Notes: generated by a model from the letters alone, not told the origin. 64,000 nt of DNA from Tipula vernalis (GCA_958295665.1 OY282559.1:259476245-259540244), one strand, 5' to 3'; positions 11,130 to 22,334 are shown, numbered from the stretch's first letter. Made by a program: numbers and translations.

Positions 11130-12660
11130 TATTTTTTAAATCCCGGGATACGGGAGCGATAAACCCGAATTTCCCGGGATCCCGGGAAATTAACTAAAAA
11201 TGCTGGAAATCAATAAAATATATGGAAACATAATTTTTTAAATAAATTTTTACCTTCTTTCGAAAATTGAAATTCGTTTTTTTAATGATTCTGTTATTGT
11301 TTATAATTACCCATGATGTTAAACCATCCTTTAATTTGTTTTCTGATCGGACAATATTCTGGATCAAAATCTAAATCCCCAAATTCAAATTTCAAGTCGT
11401 GGAAGAAGTTTTTTTTGGCTAATTTCGATAGAACTTTAGAATCAATAGCGGTGAGGATAGTTTTTCACAGGATGACCCCAAAAACCCAACACTTTCCTTT
11501 TGATGTAGGTGCTTAAATTTGTTTCACTTTATTATAGTTTTACATAGGTAGAATAATCTGAAGTTCTGATCATTGGAAGGCAGTGCAAATTGGCGCCAAA
11601 TATATTGAAAAATCCATAGAAAAGAGGAATTGAAAAGGCCTTAAAATTAACATAACTCTGAATGTTTACCTATTCCAGTGGCTAACGAGGCAATTTTTAT
11701 TAAACGCAAAGGAATCCCGCGTGCTTCACTGCTTGGTTTGAAAAATCTCAGGAAACGAGTCTACTGCAATCAAACGAAGGCTGGAGATAATATGAAAAAC
11801 GTTTTAATCTCATTTTCTGGTGAAGTTACATTTCTATAGAGACAGTGACTCCACCAATAAGAGAAACAAGGAACTGTTTCCAGTTGGACTTTCAGGAAGC
11901 TTTGTAGGAAGACAGGATCAACAACCTCTTCTCGGTTGAAGTGATTTGCATTGATTTTGGCGCTGTTTGAAAATTCGCTAAAATTTCAATAAGATATTAA
12001 GCCACTTTTGTCGACTTCATAAGCTATCAATTTATTACACACACGGCCACTCAGTTTTCTCCTTACAATCAATCAGCTCGAAAAGAAATTGTTGAACTCT
12101 TCTTCCCATAAAAACACTCAACAGCAAATATGGTTCTAAGTACTTGACTGTTAAATTAGAAGCATCTTTGTTACAATGGAACAATCACTTAGAGAATGTA
12201 GCTAATACGCCAACTCCACTAACAACGCCTCAGCATCCGTTTGACTGCACCAACTTCTCTTTTCAAATCTTACATATTTTTTTACAATACGGCAATTACA
12301 CCTTTGATCGTTTGTTTCCATATTGCCGAGTTTAGTAAAATTATTCGATAGCCTATAAATAAAGTCTATATCCTCTATGGATGTATTTGGAAATTGTGTT
12401 CCATTTTTAAAAAAAAAATCTTCTCTTCAAATCAAATCTTCAGAAACTTTCTTATTGTGTCTTTGATAGAAAAAGAAAGGGTAGCTTTTCATTTGACAAA
12501 GATGAATTTTCAGCAAAAGTTAAGATGTAAACAAATTATTAAAATAGAATACAACAATTTTGAAATATTTGACTGAACAAATTGAATAAATTTTGAGAAA
12601 AATGAAAATTAAACATTACCGGGATTTATGATGAAAATCCCGGGATTCGGGTTTAAACAA
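11130..12660. mobile_element. Possible decayed element bounded by inverted CCCGGG-rich blocks
   Basis: At 11139-11190 the sequence has ATCCCGGGATACGGG, AAACCCGAATTTCCCGGGAT and CCCGGGAAATTAA. At 12619-12652 an inverted counterpart has TACCGGGATTTATG and ATCCCGGGATTCGGGTTT. The GC-rich palindromic words stand out in AT-rich DNA. The interior has frames at 11313-11516, 12144-12335 and 12394-12576 that I cannot assign. An ancient DNA transposon is the simplest reading, but termini and target duplication are not clear. Confidence 0.35.
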
Positions 12661-13795
12661 ATGTACTTCTTCGTGTCGTGTGTCGTTGTAAACTTAGCAT
12701 AATGAATAATTATTTTGCCTTTGCTTTCTTCCTGCTATCTTTTCTACTGTATGCAGTGTTCATCTACATCACCGATCGTAGTCAGACCCCTGATGAAAGG
12801 CAAAACAACACATGATGAAATGACACACAAACAAAACAACACAATGTTAAAATGGCAGACGAACGTATTTTTTGAAAATTAATATCCAGTTTACGTGAAG
12901 ATGATTTGATTTCTGCAAACATTTTTACTGACGGTCGGTTTAAGTGAAGAGAATTTTACAGAAAATGGATTTTCGATTACGCACATAAACATAATTTTAA
13001 GAAATAACATGCAAAATGAAATTGTTACATTTATTTTAATTCGTTTAATACCCTAGAATATGGGGGCTGCCGTTCCCAAACTCCAGTTTTTCCAGAATAC
13101 ACAAAAATTCTAGCATTTATAGAATTACATAGGCATACAGGTTTTTTCTAATTCACAGTAAAATCGAAAACTCCTCAAAACCACTTAGCATTGAACCGCT
13201 TTGCACAGGGATGTCGGAAATAGAATCTCTACTTGTTTGGTCTACCATTTAGTATTGTGTTAAGATTCTACAATTATTAGACAAAACTCAGGACAAAGAC
13301 ACAGATCAAAGAGAGTAGATCTTCTTCATCGCTTTTTCTGATAGTTCCACCACAAATGTTAAAATAGATTTCGTTTTATCAGTGTGCCGTTTTATCAATA
13401 CGTCATTTAATCCTTATGTCGTTTCTTAATGTTTCGTTTTATCAAGTGTCATTTTAACGAAATTTAAATGAAACAAATCACAATTTCGTACGTTGTAGAA
13501 GTTAAATAGTCCTTGGGAAACCCCGGAATGGGCGAATATTATTGATGACTTTTAAGACCCTTAAATCTTCACATATTCAAGTCACTGTGACACGTAAGAT
13601 TCAGTTCATAAAATTAAACTAGGAACGCTGAATTGAATGAAATGCCTTACTGATATACTGCTTTACCAAGAAATTGTAATAAATTTGTATTAGTTACTGG
13701 ACCTCGGTGGTTTGCCGTCTATTGGAGGGGAGGGGGGGATCAAAGTTGAGTAGATTAATCTACCAGCTCCGTAACCTTTTAGTAGGGCGCATCAC
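12661..13795. other. Non-coding stretch
   Basis: No gene seen. At 13380-13455 the word CGTTTTATCA recurs with variants, and 13728-13739 is a G-rich run (GGAGGGGAGGGGGGG). Nothing else stands out. Confidence 0.45.
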
Positions 13796-13939
13796 GTGAG
13801 CTGTTCTGGTCTTGTCATTAGTCAGCTGCGTGATGGGTACAATTCTGTACGCGGTAACCTGTTCACAATTCGCAAGTGTACGTGCTGCCTCCTCGTGGCA
13901 ACCACGGGTGACCTACAGGCGATTTGCAATTCCCAGCAA

Positions 13940-14256
13940 CTCGTAAGAGTAAAATCAAACGGAATATGGGGCAGGAGTAGGAATATACGGGAGTGGGACA
14001 ACCCTCTCGAATTCCTTGGGCTTCAATGCTACCGTCTTTCTAGCGGAACTACATGCTGTAGTAATCATCTAGGAGGGAGAGCAATAAGCCCAGATAGTAT
14101 GTAACACGTACCGGGAGGCAGTATTGTCAGGTTCATTAAGAACCTGAATATTGACTGGACGGATAATTAAGCAGGGTCCAGCACAATAGATCTTTAAGGT
14201 CGCAGTGCAAGGTGGCTGATCGCCCACATGGCCCTCCAATAATAATAAAATAATAT
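13940..14256 (+). pseudogene. LINE RNase H remnant and 3' end
   Basis: In the frame that reads GCA-GGA-GTA from 13970, the translation gives YGAGVGIYG, then SLGFNATVFLAELHAVVII before a stop. This matches the RNase H domain that follows RT in Jockey/I/R1-type LINEs (GAG.GIY...ATVFQAEIHAI). The Glu of AELHA is the expected second acidic residue. Upstream, the frame has a TAA where the TDGS block should be. Downstream, AATAATAATAAAATAATA at 14239-14256 looks like a LINE 3' tail. The open frame at 13796-14104 is a different frame over the same DNA. Confidence 0.6.
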
Positions 14257-14329
14257 ACTGGGCCTCGGAAGAATCCATACTGATTGAACAGAGATCATTT
14301 CTTTACAGTTAAAAAATACAATAGTAAGT

Positions 14330-14490
14330 TGTAATACTTACCGGAATTAAATGATAATTTCCGCTATCTCTGATTCAGTCTATACCGGGAACATTGAAAT
14401 CACCTAATATAAGAACTTTATCATTTTTGTCGATTTTTAAATTTAAGTCGCTCGTACAATTGCAGCATAACTCATATTTTACATTTTGTC
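14330..14490 (-). pseudogene. LINE endonuclease fragment (GDFN motif)
   Basis: On the minus strand the frame reads DLNLKIDKNDKVLILGDFNVPGID, followed by a TGA stop and then IRDSGNYHLIP in the same frame. The LGDFN.PGIDW block is the metal-binding region of LINE endonucleases, with the W codon turned to a stop. It is isolated and opposite in strand to the RNase H piece just upstream, so the two derive from different insertions. Confidence 0.65.
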
Positions 14491-14689
14491 AAGATGACGG
14501 AAGATAAATCCAAAAAAGAAATATTTGTAAATATTATTTGTAATTAATAATCAGAAGCAAAAAATTCGTAACTGTGAACTAAACGATAAAACCATATTTC
14601 AATAATGTGTAGATTGGGAAACAAGTAGGAAAACAAATAAAAACAATTAAATAGCAATATGGCAAATCAAGTACGTTTTTCAATCCGAG

Positions 14690-15195
14690 TTTCACCCCAA
14701 TTGGTTGAGAAAAGGCTTAGTTCTATTCAAATTAGGCATTTACCAAAACCACATCTGGAACTCGTGTTAGAATGGCTTTCTCGCCATAAAAACTGGGTTC
14801 TTGCCCTATGAAACCGAGTTTGATTCGAAACTGTTGAAAAATGGATTAGTTGGAATCCCATTTTCATTCATGATACAAACAGAGTTTAATCCTTTTATTA
14901 AAATTAGCCTATTTCCAGAATAATATCCGGAACTCATATTAAAACTCCCAGTTCATCATATAAGGCAAGTTTCATCCCAACTTGTTAAGGAATTCCGTAG
15001 TTCCACTCAAATTGGCCATTTTCCATAACCCAGGCCTATACCGAGTTTAATCCCAATCGGTTGAGCAAAAATTGGCCATTTTCCAGAATAATATCCGGAA
15101 TTTATAGCCGAATTTCATCCCAGTTGGTTGAGAAGCTGCTTAGTTCCATTTTTAGTTTCTAGAACCCAGGCCCTTCATCCCAATCGGATGGGAAA
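14690..15195. repeat. Degenerate ~75-bp tandem repeat
   Basis: A phrase of the type GAGTTTCATCCCAATCGG, then GTTGAGAAATGGCTTAG, then TTCCATTCAAATTGGCCAT and TTTCCAGAACCCAGG recurs with substitutions and gaps: near 14690-14745, 14815-14850, 14965-15030, 15050-15090 and 15110-15190. The phrase ATTTTCCAGAATAATATCCGG appears twice (14912-14933 and 15078-15099). Similar but weaker words lie at 45-100 and 9540-9600, so the unit may be dispersed. Non-coding. Confidence 0.6.
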
Positions 15196-16088
15196 TCGCT
15201 TATATGTATTAGATATTACTTCTGCAATAATTCATTTTATGTTGCATATGGTATATATATAACTAATTTTAATTTGTTATCTGTAGTAGATTTTAATTTT
15301 TAATAATTTATTGTTATGATTGGAATTTATAATATTAATTCAAATACCTGTAACGTAAATTTTCATCTCATTTCCATGTCACACATTAAAATCAAACTGA
15401 TTAAATTTGACACTTCATGTCAATCGATGCTTAAAGTGAAATGTGATTCACTTGCCGTTACTTGGCTTAGCTGAATCTCAACACAAATCACTATCATTAA
15501 GATGTCAAAAGTTTTTTTTTTTTCTTTTCAAACGAGTTTAGCGAATTTTCTTATAGTGCTGAAAATGAATCCAAGTTACATGTAATTACTCGGACATCCA
15601 CTATCTTCAATCCAGACTAAGCTTTTGGTCTTCCTTGTTACTACAAAGCTTTTTGAGACCGTTGCCCTGATTTCCCTTATTGAAGGAGTCGTTATATCTA
15701 TAGAAATTATAGTGCGTGTGCTTTCTGAGGTTCTTCACATACAACTTTTAGGATATTTTGAAAAAATGTTGAATAAAAATGTGTGGTGTCCCGTTTTCTA
15801 AATTTCCACAGGTAGGTCTAGTCATTTCATGAATGATTTGATCCGGACCAGGTCAATGTCAAGAAATGCAGCTATTATCTCTTTTCAACAAAATAAGGAC
15901 TTATACTACTATTTTATACCTCATTTGTTCTATTTTCCGCAAAAGCACTGATAACACATTTACAATAGTTACGGCACAATTTCTATATAGTTGGTACATG
16001 TTTTCTATCTTTTGCTAGAGGCGCTCTACCTACTTGTACAATCGTTAATAAGGAAATTGTATATCTTATTGTTTTATTTATTTAAAAT
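15196..16088. other. Non-coding stretch
   Basis: No gene or element recognised; AT-rich with T runs at 15510-15525. Confidence 0.45.
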
Positions 16089-16525
16089 TGTTACGGTGAC
16101 ACCTAGGTTAGAATAGAATAAGTTAAATAAAAGCGAAGGTGTACTACTAGTGACACCGAGGTTAGGGTATTTAACTGTGAAACTGTCCTACATTGTGCTA
16201 GTCTAATCTTACTGGGAAAATCATAATAGTTCTAAAGCTTTGGTTTGAGTATATAAAAAGGCGAAGGAGATCAAATTGGAATATTCATATTTGGTGATTT
16301 AAGAAGTGATTTAGAGCGACATAAAAGTTATAAGTATTAGTAAAATAGAGCGAATATTGTAATGAGGGATTTTGTGAATTATTGTTATTTTTACTAATTG
16401 TGTTATGTTAATACCATAATTTATATGTTGAAAAAAGAGAAATTCGTTTGTAAAAAATTTAATGTCGTTTGTTTTATTCACAATCCAGTGATTCGAACCT
16501 TGATTGACAAGGCAGGAACGTAACA
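16089..16525 (+). mobile_element. Solo LTR, copy A (437 bp)
   Basis: Begins TGTTACGGTGACACCTAGG and ends CCTTGATTGACAAGG...CGTAACA, so it has TG...CA ends and a 7-bp terminal inverted repeat (TGTTACG/CGTAACA). A TATA-like TATATAAAAAGGCGAAGG lies at 16250-16267, as expected for an LTR promoter. The same sequence recurs in inverse orientation at 27573-27994. No gag/pol lies next to it, so it is read as a solo LTR. A matching target duplication is not convincing. Confidence 0.68.
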
Positions 16526-17750
16526 ATATATTGAAATTTTCACTAGAATACTTAGAAAGAAAACGGGATCTTATCCTGCTATCCGTACAAAAATATCTAC
16601 GAACGAAAATATTTAACATCCTAAATTGTTCACCATATTCCCGTATCCCTGAAATTATTTGTTTGATTTCATTTGCATTTTCAATTGAAAGCATGTTCAA
16701 TTGAAGAATAGGAGCCCTGAAGTGAAGAGACAGCTATATTTAAATATTGTGAACTATACAAATAATTTAATTAAATTTGCTATTCTGCCAAATTTTAATT
16801 AATTATTTCACATAATTTATTTGCTGAACTAGACACAATTGTTTGCAGAAATATTTATCAAAATTATTAATCAGGTGAAAACTCCAATTGTAATTATGAT
16901 TTTTTCCAATTTTTTAGTCCAATTAAATAAAAAACATGTTGGCGATCCGACAAAAACATGTTTGTTTCACCTAATTAAATTGGCAGAATGCAAATTATTT
17001 ATGAATTTTAGCCAAGCGAACAATTTTTTTTTTATAAGTTTGTTAATCTTTTTTCTCTATGAAATGAAAAATAAAATTCTGGTGAAAAAATTTTGCCACA
17101 AAAATGTCAACTTTTGCAGCTAACTTCGTGGTGTACGTTTTTCACCAGAAATATTTTCATGTACGTCCCAGACAAGTAAGTAAAACCCTCAGCAAGAAAA
17201 CTTAGTAAAAAATTGTAATAAGTGCTTAATTAATTTAGTATTCTGCGTTGCAAATGTTATTACTTGTTTGAGTGGAGACATTACCCTCCATAAATTACGT
17301 TAACTTTCTTGGATACGAAGTTAATCGTTAGTGTATATGACATCATACCCCTATTATGAAATTATATTATTAGAAATATTCTGAAAACATATAAAATAAT
17401 ATTGAAATGTGGAGAAAAAATTAATAAAATCATTTTAATTATAATTAATCTTCAATCTGGCTTACATAACATCCATCTAATTACATTTTACATCATACAT
17501 TGCAACTCTAAGATCAAATTTGTTACACATAATTTAATAATAGTTTTGCACTTTCATGATGTACTTAAAATGAAAAGTGCAAAATTCGCTTTTTAAAAGC
17601 ATCACACTTTCGAAAATCGCATGTTGCCAAACCATATACACATACACTAGTCGTTTGTGTTCATTTTGATGATGAACATTTAATATGGTTCGTATCAAGG
17701 TTATAAAACTATATAAACATAACCAACATAACTATCATCATCTTTTAGAA
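16526..17750. other. Non-coding AT-rich stretch
   Basis: No gene recognised. The opposite-strand open frames at 16311-16704 overlap the LTR and are not gene-like; those at 16839-17596 are low-complexity. Confidence 0.45.
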
Positions 17751-17800
17751 CAGTACTTCTCAAACTATGGGCCGCGGCCCACTAGGGAGTATCATTAATT
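17751..17800. mobile_element. hAT-type terminal sequence (left end)
   Basis: CAGTACTTCTCAAACTATGG followed by GCCGCGGCCCACTAGGG closely resembles the ends of Charlie-like hAT transposons (CAGTGGTTCTCAAAC...GCGGCCCAC). The 8 bp in front are TTTTAGAA. The partner end was not found nearby, but a matching right end with TTTTAGAC after it lies at 33209-33242. The sequence following, to about 18180, shows no transposase. Confidence 0.55.
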
Positions 17801-18229
17801 TTAAAACAATGTCCCAAGTTGTACCTTACCCTTACAAGTTTATATAAAAATGGTTTTTGTTATTAAATACAGTCTTAATGAATTATAAACTATATAATAT
17901 AGGCTCAATTAAAAAAAAAGATTATTGTATGTGTTAACGGTCTGGGACAGTGGTGAAATAATTATCTTGATATCTGGACTAACAGAGATCCAATTTTGAG
18001 CTCCATGAATAAAGATAAACGTCGTTCGATTTATGTATAGGTGTCATAAGATATTCAGGACAATTGTTATTAATAATATTAAGAAGCATTATACATTGCC
18101 TGTATTTCAAGTAATTAATAATACAAACCCAATAGGCATTTCGAATAATATAACAACTACATGTGTTCTATTATAGATTTATGATCCCGTTTACCAGTAA
18201 CAAGATCAGAGTATAAAATGTGGCTTATC

Positions 18230-18660
18230 AATAATGAAAAAGCCAATACTTTTTTATTTTCAATGGGAGTAGAATCTCTGAACTTGGATAGACTTTTCAA
18301 ATCCGAAAAATATTTGAACAAATACGATTAATATGTTCATCCCGTGAAAGTTCTGAATTCAATATAAATTCCAGGTTTCGTCCTTTACTTGTGTATGACA
18401 GAGTATGATTATCAATCGTTGATAGACGGAAGTGGAAAATCAACCTATCCCCTATAATTTTATAAACAGTGTTCAGATAAATATACTGTATTAGACCGGT
18501 AAGATAATGCGTTATTAATTTAGTGACTTGAGACGATAAGTTTAAGTTTAACCTCAATTTTCTTAGTAGTATGTTATGGTCCAACGTATCAAACATTTTA
18601 GAAAAGTCTACTAAAACTAACAAAACCAAGATCCAAAGCACTGGAAAGACCATCTTGTCT
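18230..18660 (-). pseudogene. LINE reverse transcriptase remnant, internally deleted
   Basis: The minus strand gives VLVDFSKMFDTLDHNILLRKL (RT motif A), NLSSQVTKLITHYLTG and then, without motifs B and C (GVPQG and ADD), the thumb-region block LEFILNSELSRDEHINRICSNIF. The middle of the RT domain is therefore deleted. The open frame continues upstream into the GGCCGAA repeat array, so its first 70 residues are repeat translation and not protein. Confidence 0.7.
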
Positions 18661-18784
18661 ACATTTAAGTATGTAGATATATTTTGGTTCGCGATTTCAT
18701 TATTCTTTTCACACTTAATTCTTTTGACACTTTTTAATATAAAATTAAACGTATAATCCAACGTTAAATAAACCATTCGATGTT

Positions 18785-18943
18785 GAAAGGCCCAATGTCG
18801 GAAGGCCGAACGCCGAGAGGCCGAATGGGTCGGAAGGCCGAAAGTATTGAAAGGCCGAATGCCTAAATGCTGAATGTGCCGTAAGGCCGAATGGGTCGAA
18901 TGGCCGAACGTCTGGAAAGGCCGATTGGGTCTAAAGGCCGAAT
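18785..18943 (+). repeat. Left array of ~16-bp AAGGCCGAA units
   Basis: About eight or nine imperfect units, each with core AAGGCCGAA followed by 6-9 variable bases often ending in TCGG/TCGA (for example AAGGCCGAATGGGTCG at about 18817). The last unit runs into ATTTTCATTAAATTTT. GC content is clearly higher than the flanks. Confidence 0.8.
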
Positions 18944-19369
18944 TTTCATTAAATTTTACTTCACTTAATTGATTGAAATCAATATTTAAAACCATTGAAT
19001 TGTGCTAATAAATCCTGTGTATGTCGCATATTAATGTGATTAAATTTTGTCGAAAAAAAAATTCATTTCAGTTTTTTTTTTGGGATGGTGCCAAAACCTC
19101 GCAAAATCAAAATATCGAATAAACAAAATATCGAATAAAATTTTTGATTCAGTTTCATAATATCGAATTTTAGAATATCGCTGAAAAATTTCTCGAATTG
19201 TTTTATCTCGAAATACAAAAAATTAAAATTAAAATCTTTTGTTGAATTTAAGTAGAAAATATATTTTTGGGATCACTACATGTGCCCAAAAAAAAAAAAA
19301 TCCAGAAATGTTTACCAGAAAACCAATCCAGAAAAAATCCAGACTAAATATTTTGTTTAAAATAAATGA

Positions 19370-19590
19370 AAAAATTCAATTTTACAGGCAGTTTTAGACC
19401 TTTTTCACAATTTGAAACATTTCTGGTACATTTATCAGTAGAAGCGATATGAGCGATACAATTCCTTTGAACTGTGTCTGCAAGGTTGACGAAGCATTAA
19501 TCAATTTATCATGAATCCGCAATTCGCTTCAATACAATCATTTCAATACTAATCCAACGAATTAATCCCAAAATTATTTGCGGCGTTCAA
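19370..19590 (+). repeat. ~220-bp dispersed repeat, copy 1
   Basis: Contains AACATTTCTGGTACATTTATC, GAAGCGATATGAGCGATACA, ATTCCTTTGAACTGTGTCTG and AAGGTTGACGAAGCATTAA. The same order is found at 20878-21100, partly at 21100-21240, and more weakly at 54540-54625. Copies inside the Foldback-like region are in the same orientation. Non-coding. Confidence 0.7.
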
Positions 19591-20007
19591 ACAATTTTAC
19601 AAAATTATATTAAATATTCGGGATTCGAGATAATTCGGGATTTTGATTTGGAGATTTTAAAATTTTGATATTACGAAATTCGAGATTTTGAAATTCGAGA
19701 TTTCGATTTCGAGATTGAGATTTCGATATGACGTTTGTCGAGATTTATTATACCCAACCCTCTTTTTTTATTATGTATAATTAATTAATTTTTAATTATG
19801 TGACAAAAAAAACTTAAGAAGCTTTTAATGGAAAAGAAATAATCTGGAATCCAGAATTTCTGGATTTTTAATTTTCAAAATTCTGGAATCCAGAATAATT
19901 GAAAATTAAAAATCCAGAAAAAATGCCGAAAAAAAATCTAGAAATTACTAAAGAAGCAATCCAGGAAAAAATCCAGAAATAGTATATTGTATAATTAGGA
20001 GGAAAAG

Positions 20008-20858
20008 TACTGCATGCCCGGCCGATAGTGGAAATTGGCGGACGAGGCGATAGCCGAGTCCGGCAACCACGGGAGTCCGGGAATGCACTTTTCCTCCGAA
20101 TTGTACATACTATTTTTTCTCCGACCGGACTTTAAAACGAATATAAACCCAAAATAATTTTTAGTATTATTCATTAATTATCATATTAAGAAATCAAAAC
20201 AAAGTAAAAAATCGAAAATAACATAAAATTATTGCTTAGTTAGCTACGACATATTCCCGGCCTAGGCCAGAAAAAATATTCTCGTACTATTATTACTTGT
20301 TGCCTAGCAACAAATACAACATACTGGAATCATTAGCTTTTCGTTTCGAAAAAACAACGGAAAGATATATTTTTTCCTACGATCGGAGAAAAAAATATTT
20401 TATCCACTTTTGGTATATAATAGCCCGATAACTATGCTGATTTCAAATAAAGAAAATGTAAAATAACCCATTGTTATTGTATAACCCACGTTGCTAGGGG
20501 CAACGTGAGTTATATTTGATATAACAAAATGTTGAGTAGTCATTGGAAAATTATTGGTAGTCAAATTGAAAAAACTATATTCCAAAATTTAGTTAAATTG
20601 AAGTACCATGACAATTTAAAGAACGGTCACTATGATAAAATTTATTTCAAAATCCAATGCTCCACTGTGAAAACACAAAATGGAACTATGTATTTCTAAT
20701 TAATTTACAAAATTTATTTCAACAAAAGTGGATACAACGTTGTATGCCACTCGTCAGCAAAGAGATGTTATCCACTCGGGATAATGTCCCCCTCGGCTAT
20801 CGCCTCGTGGGACAAACTTATCCCTCATGGATAATATCTCGTTTTGCTCACTAGTACC
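20008..20858. repeat. Hairpin-rich core with a 17-bp perfect inverted repeat
   Basis: ACGAGGCGATAGCCGAG at 20042-20058 is matched exactly on the other strand at 20792-20808. Further palindromes: AGGAGGAAAAGT (20008) against ACTTTTCCTCC (20088); TTTTTTCTCCGACCG (20112) against CGATCGGAGAAAAAA (20379); TTGTTGCCTAGCAACAA (20299-20315); CACGTTGC...GCAACGTG (about 20489-20509); TATCCACTTTTG (20400) against CAAAAGTGGATA (20724); and GGGATAATGTCCC...GGGACAAACTTATCCC (20778-20825). The GC-rich islands contrast with the flanks. This looks like one or more non-autonomous elements nested together; no protein is encoded. Confidence 0.6.
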
Positions 20859-20877
20859 ATAAATAACTATTGTTCAA

Positions 20878-21240
20878 AACAAATGAAAAATCAAATTTAT
20901 AGGCATTTTTAGAGTTTTGTCGCCACTTGAAACATTTGTGGTACATCTATCAGAAGAAGCGATACGAGCGATACAATTCCTTTGATCTGTATCTGTAAGG
21001 TTGACGAAGCATTAACGAAGAATTAAATCCTCAATTCGCTCCAATAGATTCGTCGATACTATACTAACCCAACGAATTAAGCCAACCACAAAATAATTTG
21101 GAACATTTATGGTACAACAATCCGTAGAAGCGATATGAACGATATAATTCCTTTGATCTGTGCCTGAAAAGTTGAAGCAATTTTTATTACCATAAATATT
21201 AAGAACTTTACGGAAAAACTCAAATTTTAGGGCCATTTTA
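20878..21240 (+). repeat. ~220-bp dispersed repeat, copies 2 and 3 in tandem
   Basis: Copy 2 (20878-21100) has AACATTTGTGGTACATCTATC, GAAGCGATACGAGCGATACA and AAGGTTGACGAAGCATTAA. A partial copy 3 follows directly (AACATTTATGGTACAACAAT, GAAGCGATATGAACGATATA) and ends at 21220-21238 with the words that begin the other copies, which suggests tandem arrangement. The minus-strand open frame 21012-21236 is a by-product. Confidence 0.7.
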
Positions 21241-21408
21241 TGAATTGATAATTGTGTTTCTAGATTTTAGTTTTCTGCATTTTTTTTTTTTTGGTTTTTT
21301 TTCTAGATTTTTTTTTTCGGGATTTTCAATTTCTGTATTGTATGTTTCTAGATAAGGTAAATTCCCATAAATGTTCATTCAGAAAAAGATGAAAAATTAA
21401 AATCAATT

Positions 21409-21604
21409 TCGACACAAACGGCCTTTCGACAATCGGCCTTTCGAAATTCGGCCTTTCGACCTATTCGGCCTTTCGACGCATTCGGGCTTTCTAAATTCAG
21501 CCTTTCGTTATTCGGCCTTTCGATCCTTTCGGTCTTTCGACATTCGGCGTTTCGACATTCGGCCTTTCTGCCTTCGGCTTTTCGACATTCGACATTTCGG
21601 CCCT
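21409..21604 (-). repeat. Right array of ~16-bp GGCCGAA units (inverted)
   Basis: On the plus strand the motif is TTCGGCCTTTCGAC; read on the minus strand it is CGAAAGGCCGAATGT, the same core as the left array. About 13 imperfect units of 15-17 bp. It begins next to ATTTCGACACAAACGGCC and ends at ATTTCGGCCCTATTCC. Confidence 0.8.
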
Positions 21605-22330
21605 ATTCCAAATAAACTATGTAGACTTTACCTCCAGCACATCTACGCATCTACAAACATTAATTCTTGAAAATGGAATATCGCGGTCTATTGGGATTAT
21701 CGGTGCGATTTTTTATGAATAAATAGAATTCAGCATTTGAATGAAGGCAATTTACTAAATCTAGTAAAAAAATTACGCTAACTTAGATAATTGTATTAAA
21801 TTGTCGGACCAATATTAATATTCGTTAACTGGGGTTTACGAGACTATTAAAACCTAAAATTAAGTATTTCTGTTAAGTTCACTATTATCCGCAACCAAGA
21901 AGCAACAAACCAACAAACCAAAAAGAAAAAGAATGTAAATTGTAAATTTTTAGGGCCACAAGAAATAAATAATGTATTGAATTTAACATGTTACAAATTT
22001 TGTAATTTTATTATCTTCTGTACTCGAAATATCAAAAGCTATCTTGAATTTAACGAAATTATTTCCTCAAAGTATATTTGTAACAAATCGCCAAAAATTC
22101 GAGTACATGCTCGATCTAGCTGGCAAGTAAACCATTTGCTAGCCAAAAATAAGACGATTTGTATTTCTATTATTAACATTACATAACATTTGTTGGTTGC
22201 TATAAGGTGATCAAATTGCAAAAAAAAATTACCAACGGTGTCAATATTCACTGAACAAAGAATTAGTCGCTTACACACAAAATTACTAAAAATCAGCATT
22301 CGACTGAATAAAAGGAGTTTATAATCAGAA
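21605..22330. other. Non-coding stretch
   Basis: No recognised gene; overlapping frames at 21977-22335 on both strands lack any family motif. Confidence 0.45.
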
Positions 22331-22334
22331 CTCA

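Larger units (their letters stand above)
18785..21604. mobile_element. Foldback-like element: inverted GGCCGAA arrays with nested inverted repeats
   Basis: Two arrays of the same ~16-bp unit face each other at 18785-18943 and 21409-21604. Between them are further symmetric parts: ATATCGAAT-type words (19105-19210) against ATTCGAGAT-type words (19620-19745), a CTGGAATCCAGAA hairpin (19842-19905), and a hairpin-rich core (20000-20860). Long termini built of short direct repeats are the hallmark of Foldback elements (family knowledge). No target duplication or transposase is seen, so the assignment is structural inference. Confidence 0.5.

Noticed and set aside
16480..16510. GGTTCGAATC (minus strand) like a tRNA B box
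   Set aside because: No tRNA cloverleaf or A box at the right distance; it lies inside a TG...CA-bounded LTR.
18785..18943. Short, regularly spaced GGCCGAA units resembling a CRISPR array
   Set aside because: Unit and spacer together are only ~16 bp, units are imperfect, there are no cas-like genes and the context is eukaryotic.
18660..18995. N-terminal 70 or so residues of the minus-strand frame ending at 18297
   Set aside because: They are translation of the GGCCGAA repeat array (repeated HSTHSA/FGLPTHSA-like words); only the part below 18660 is RT.
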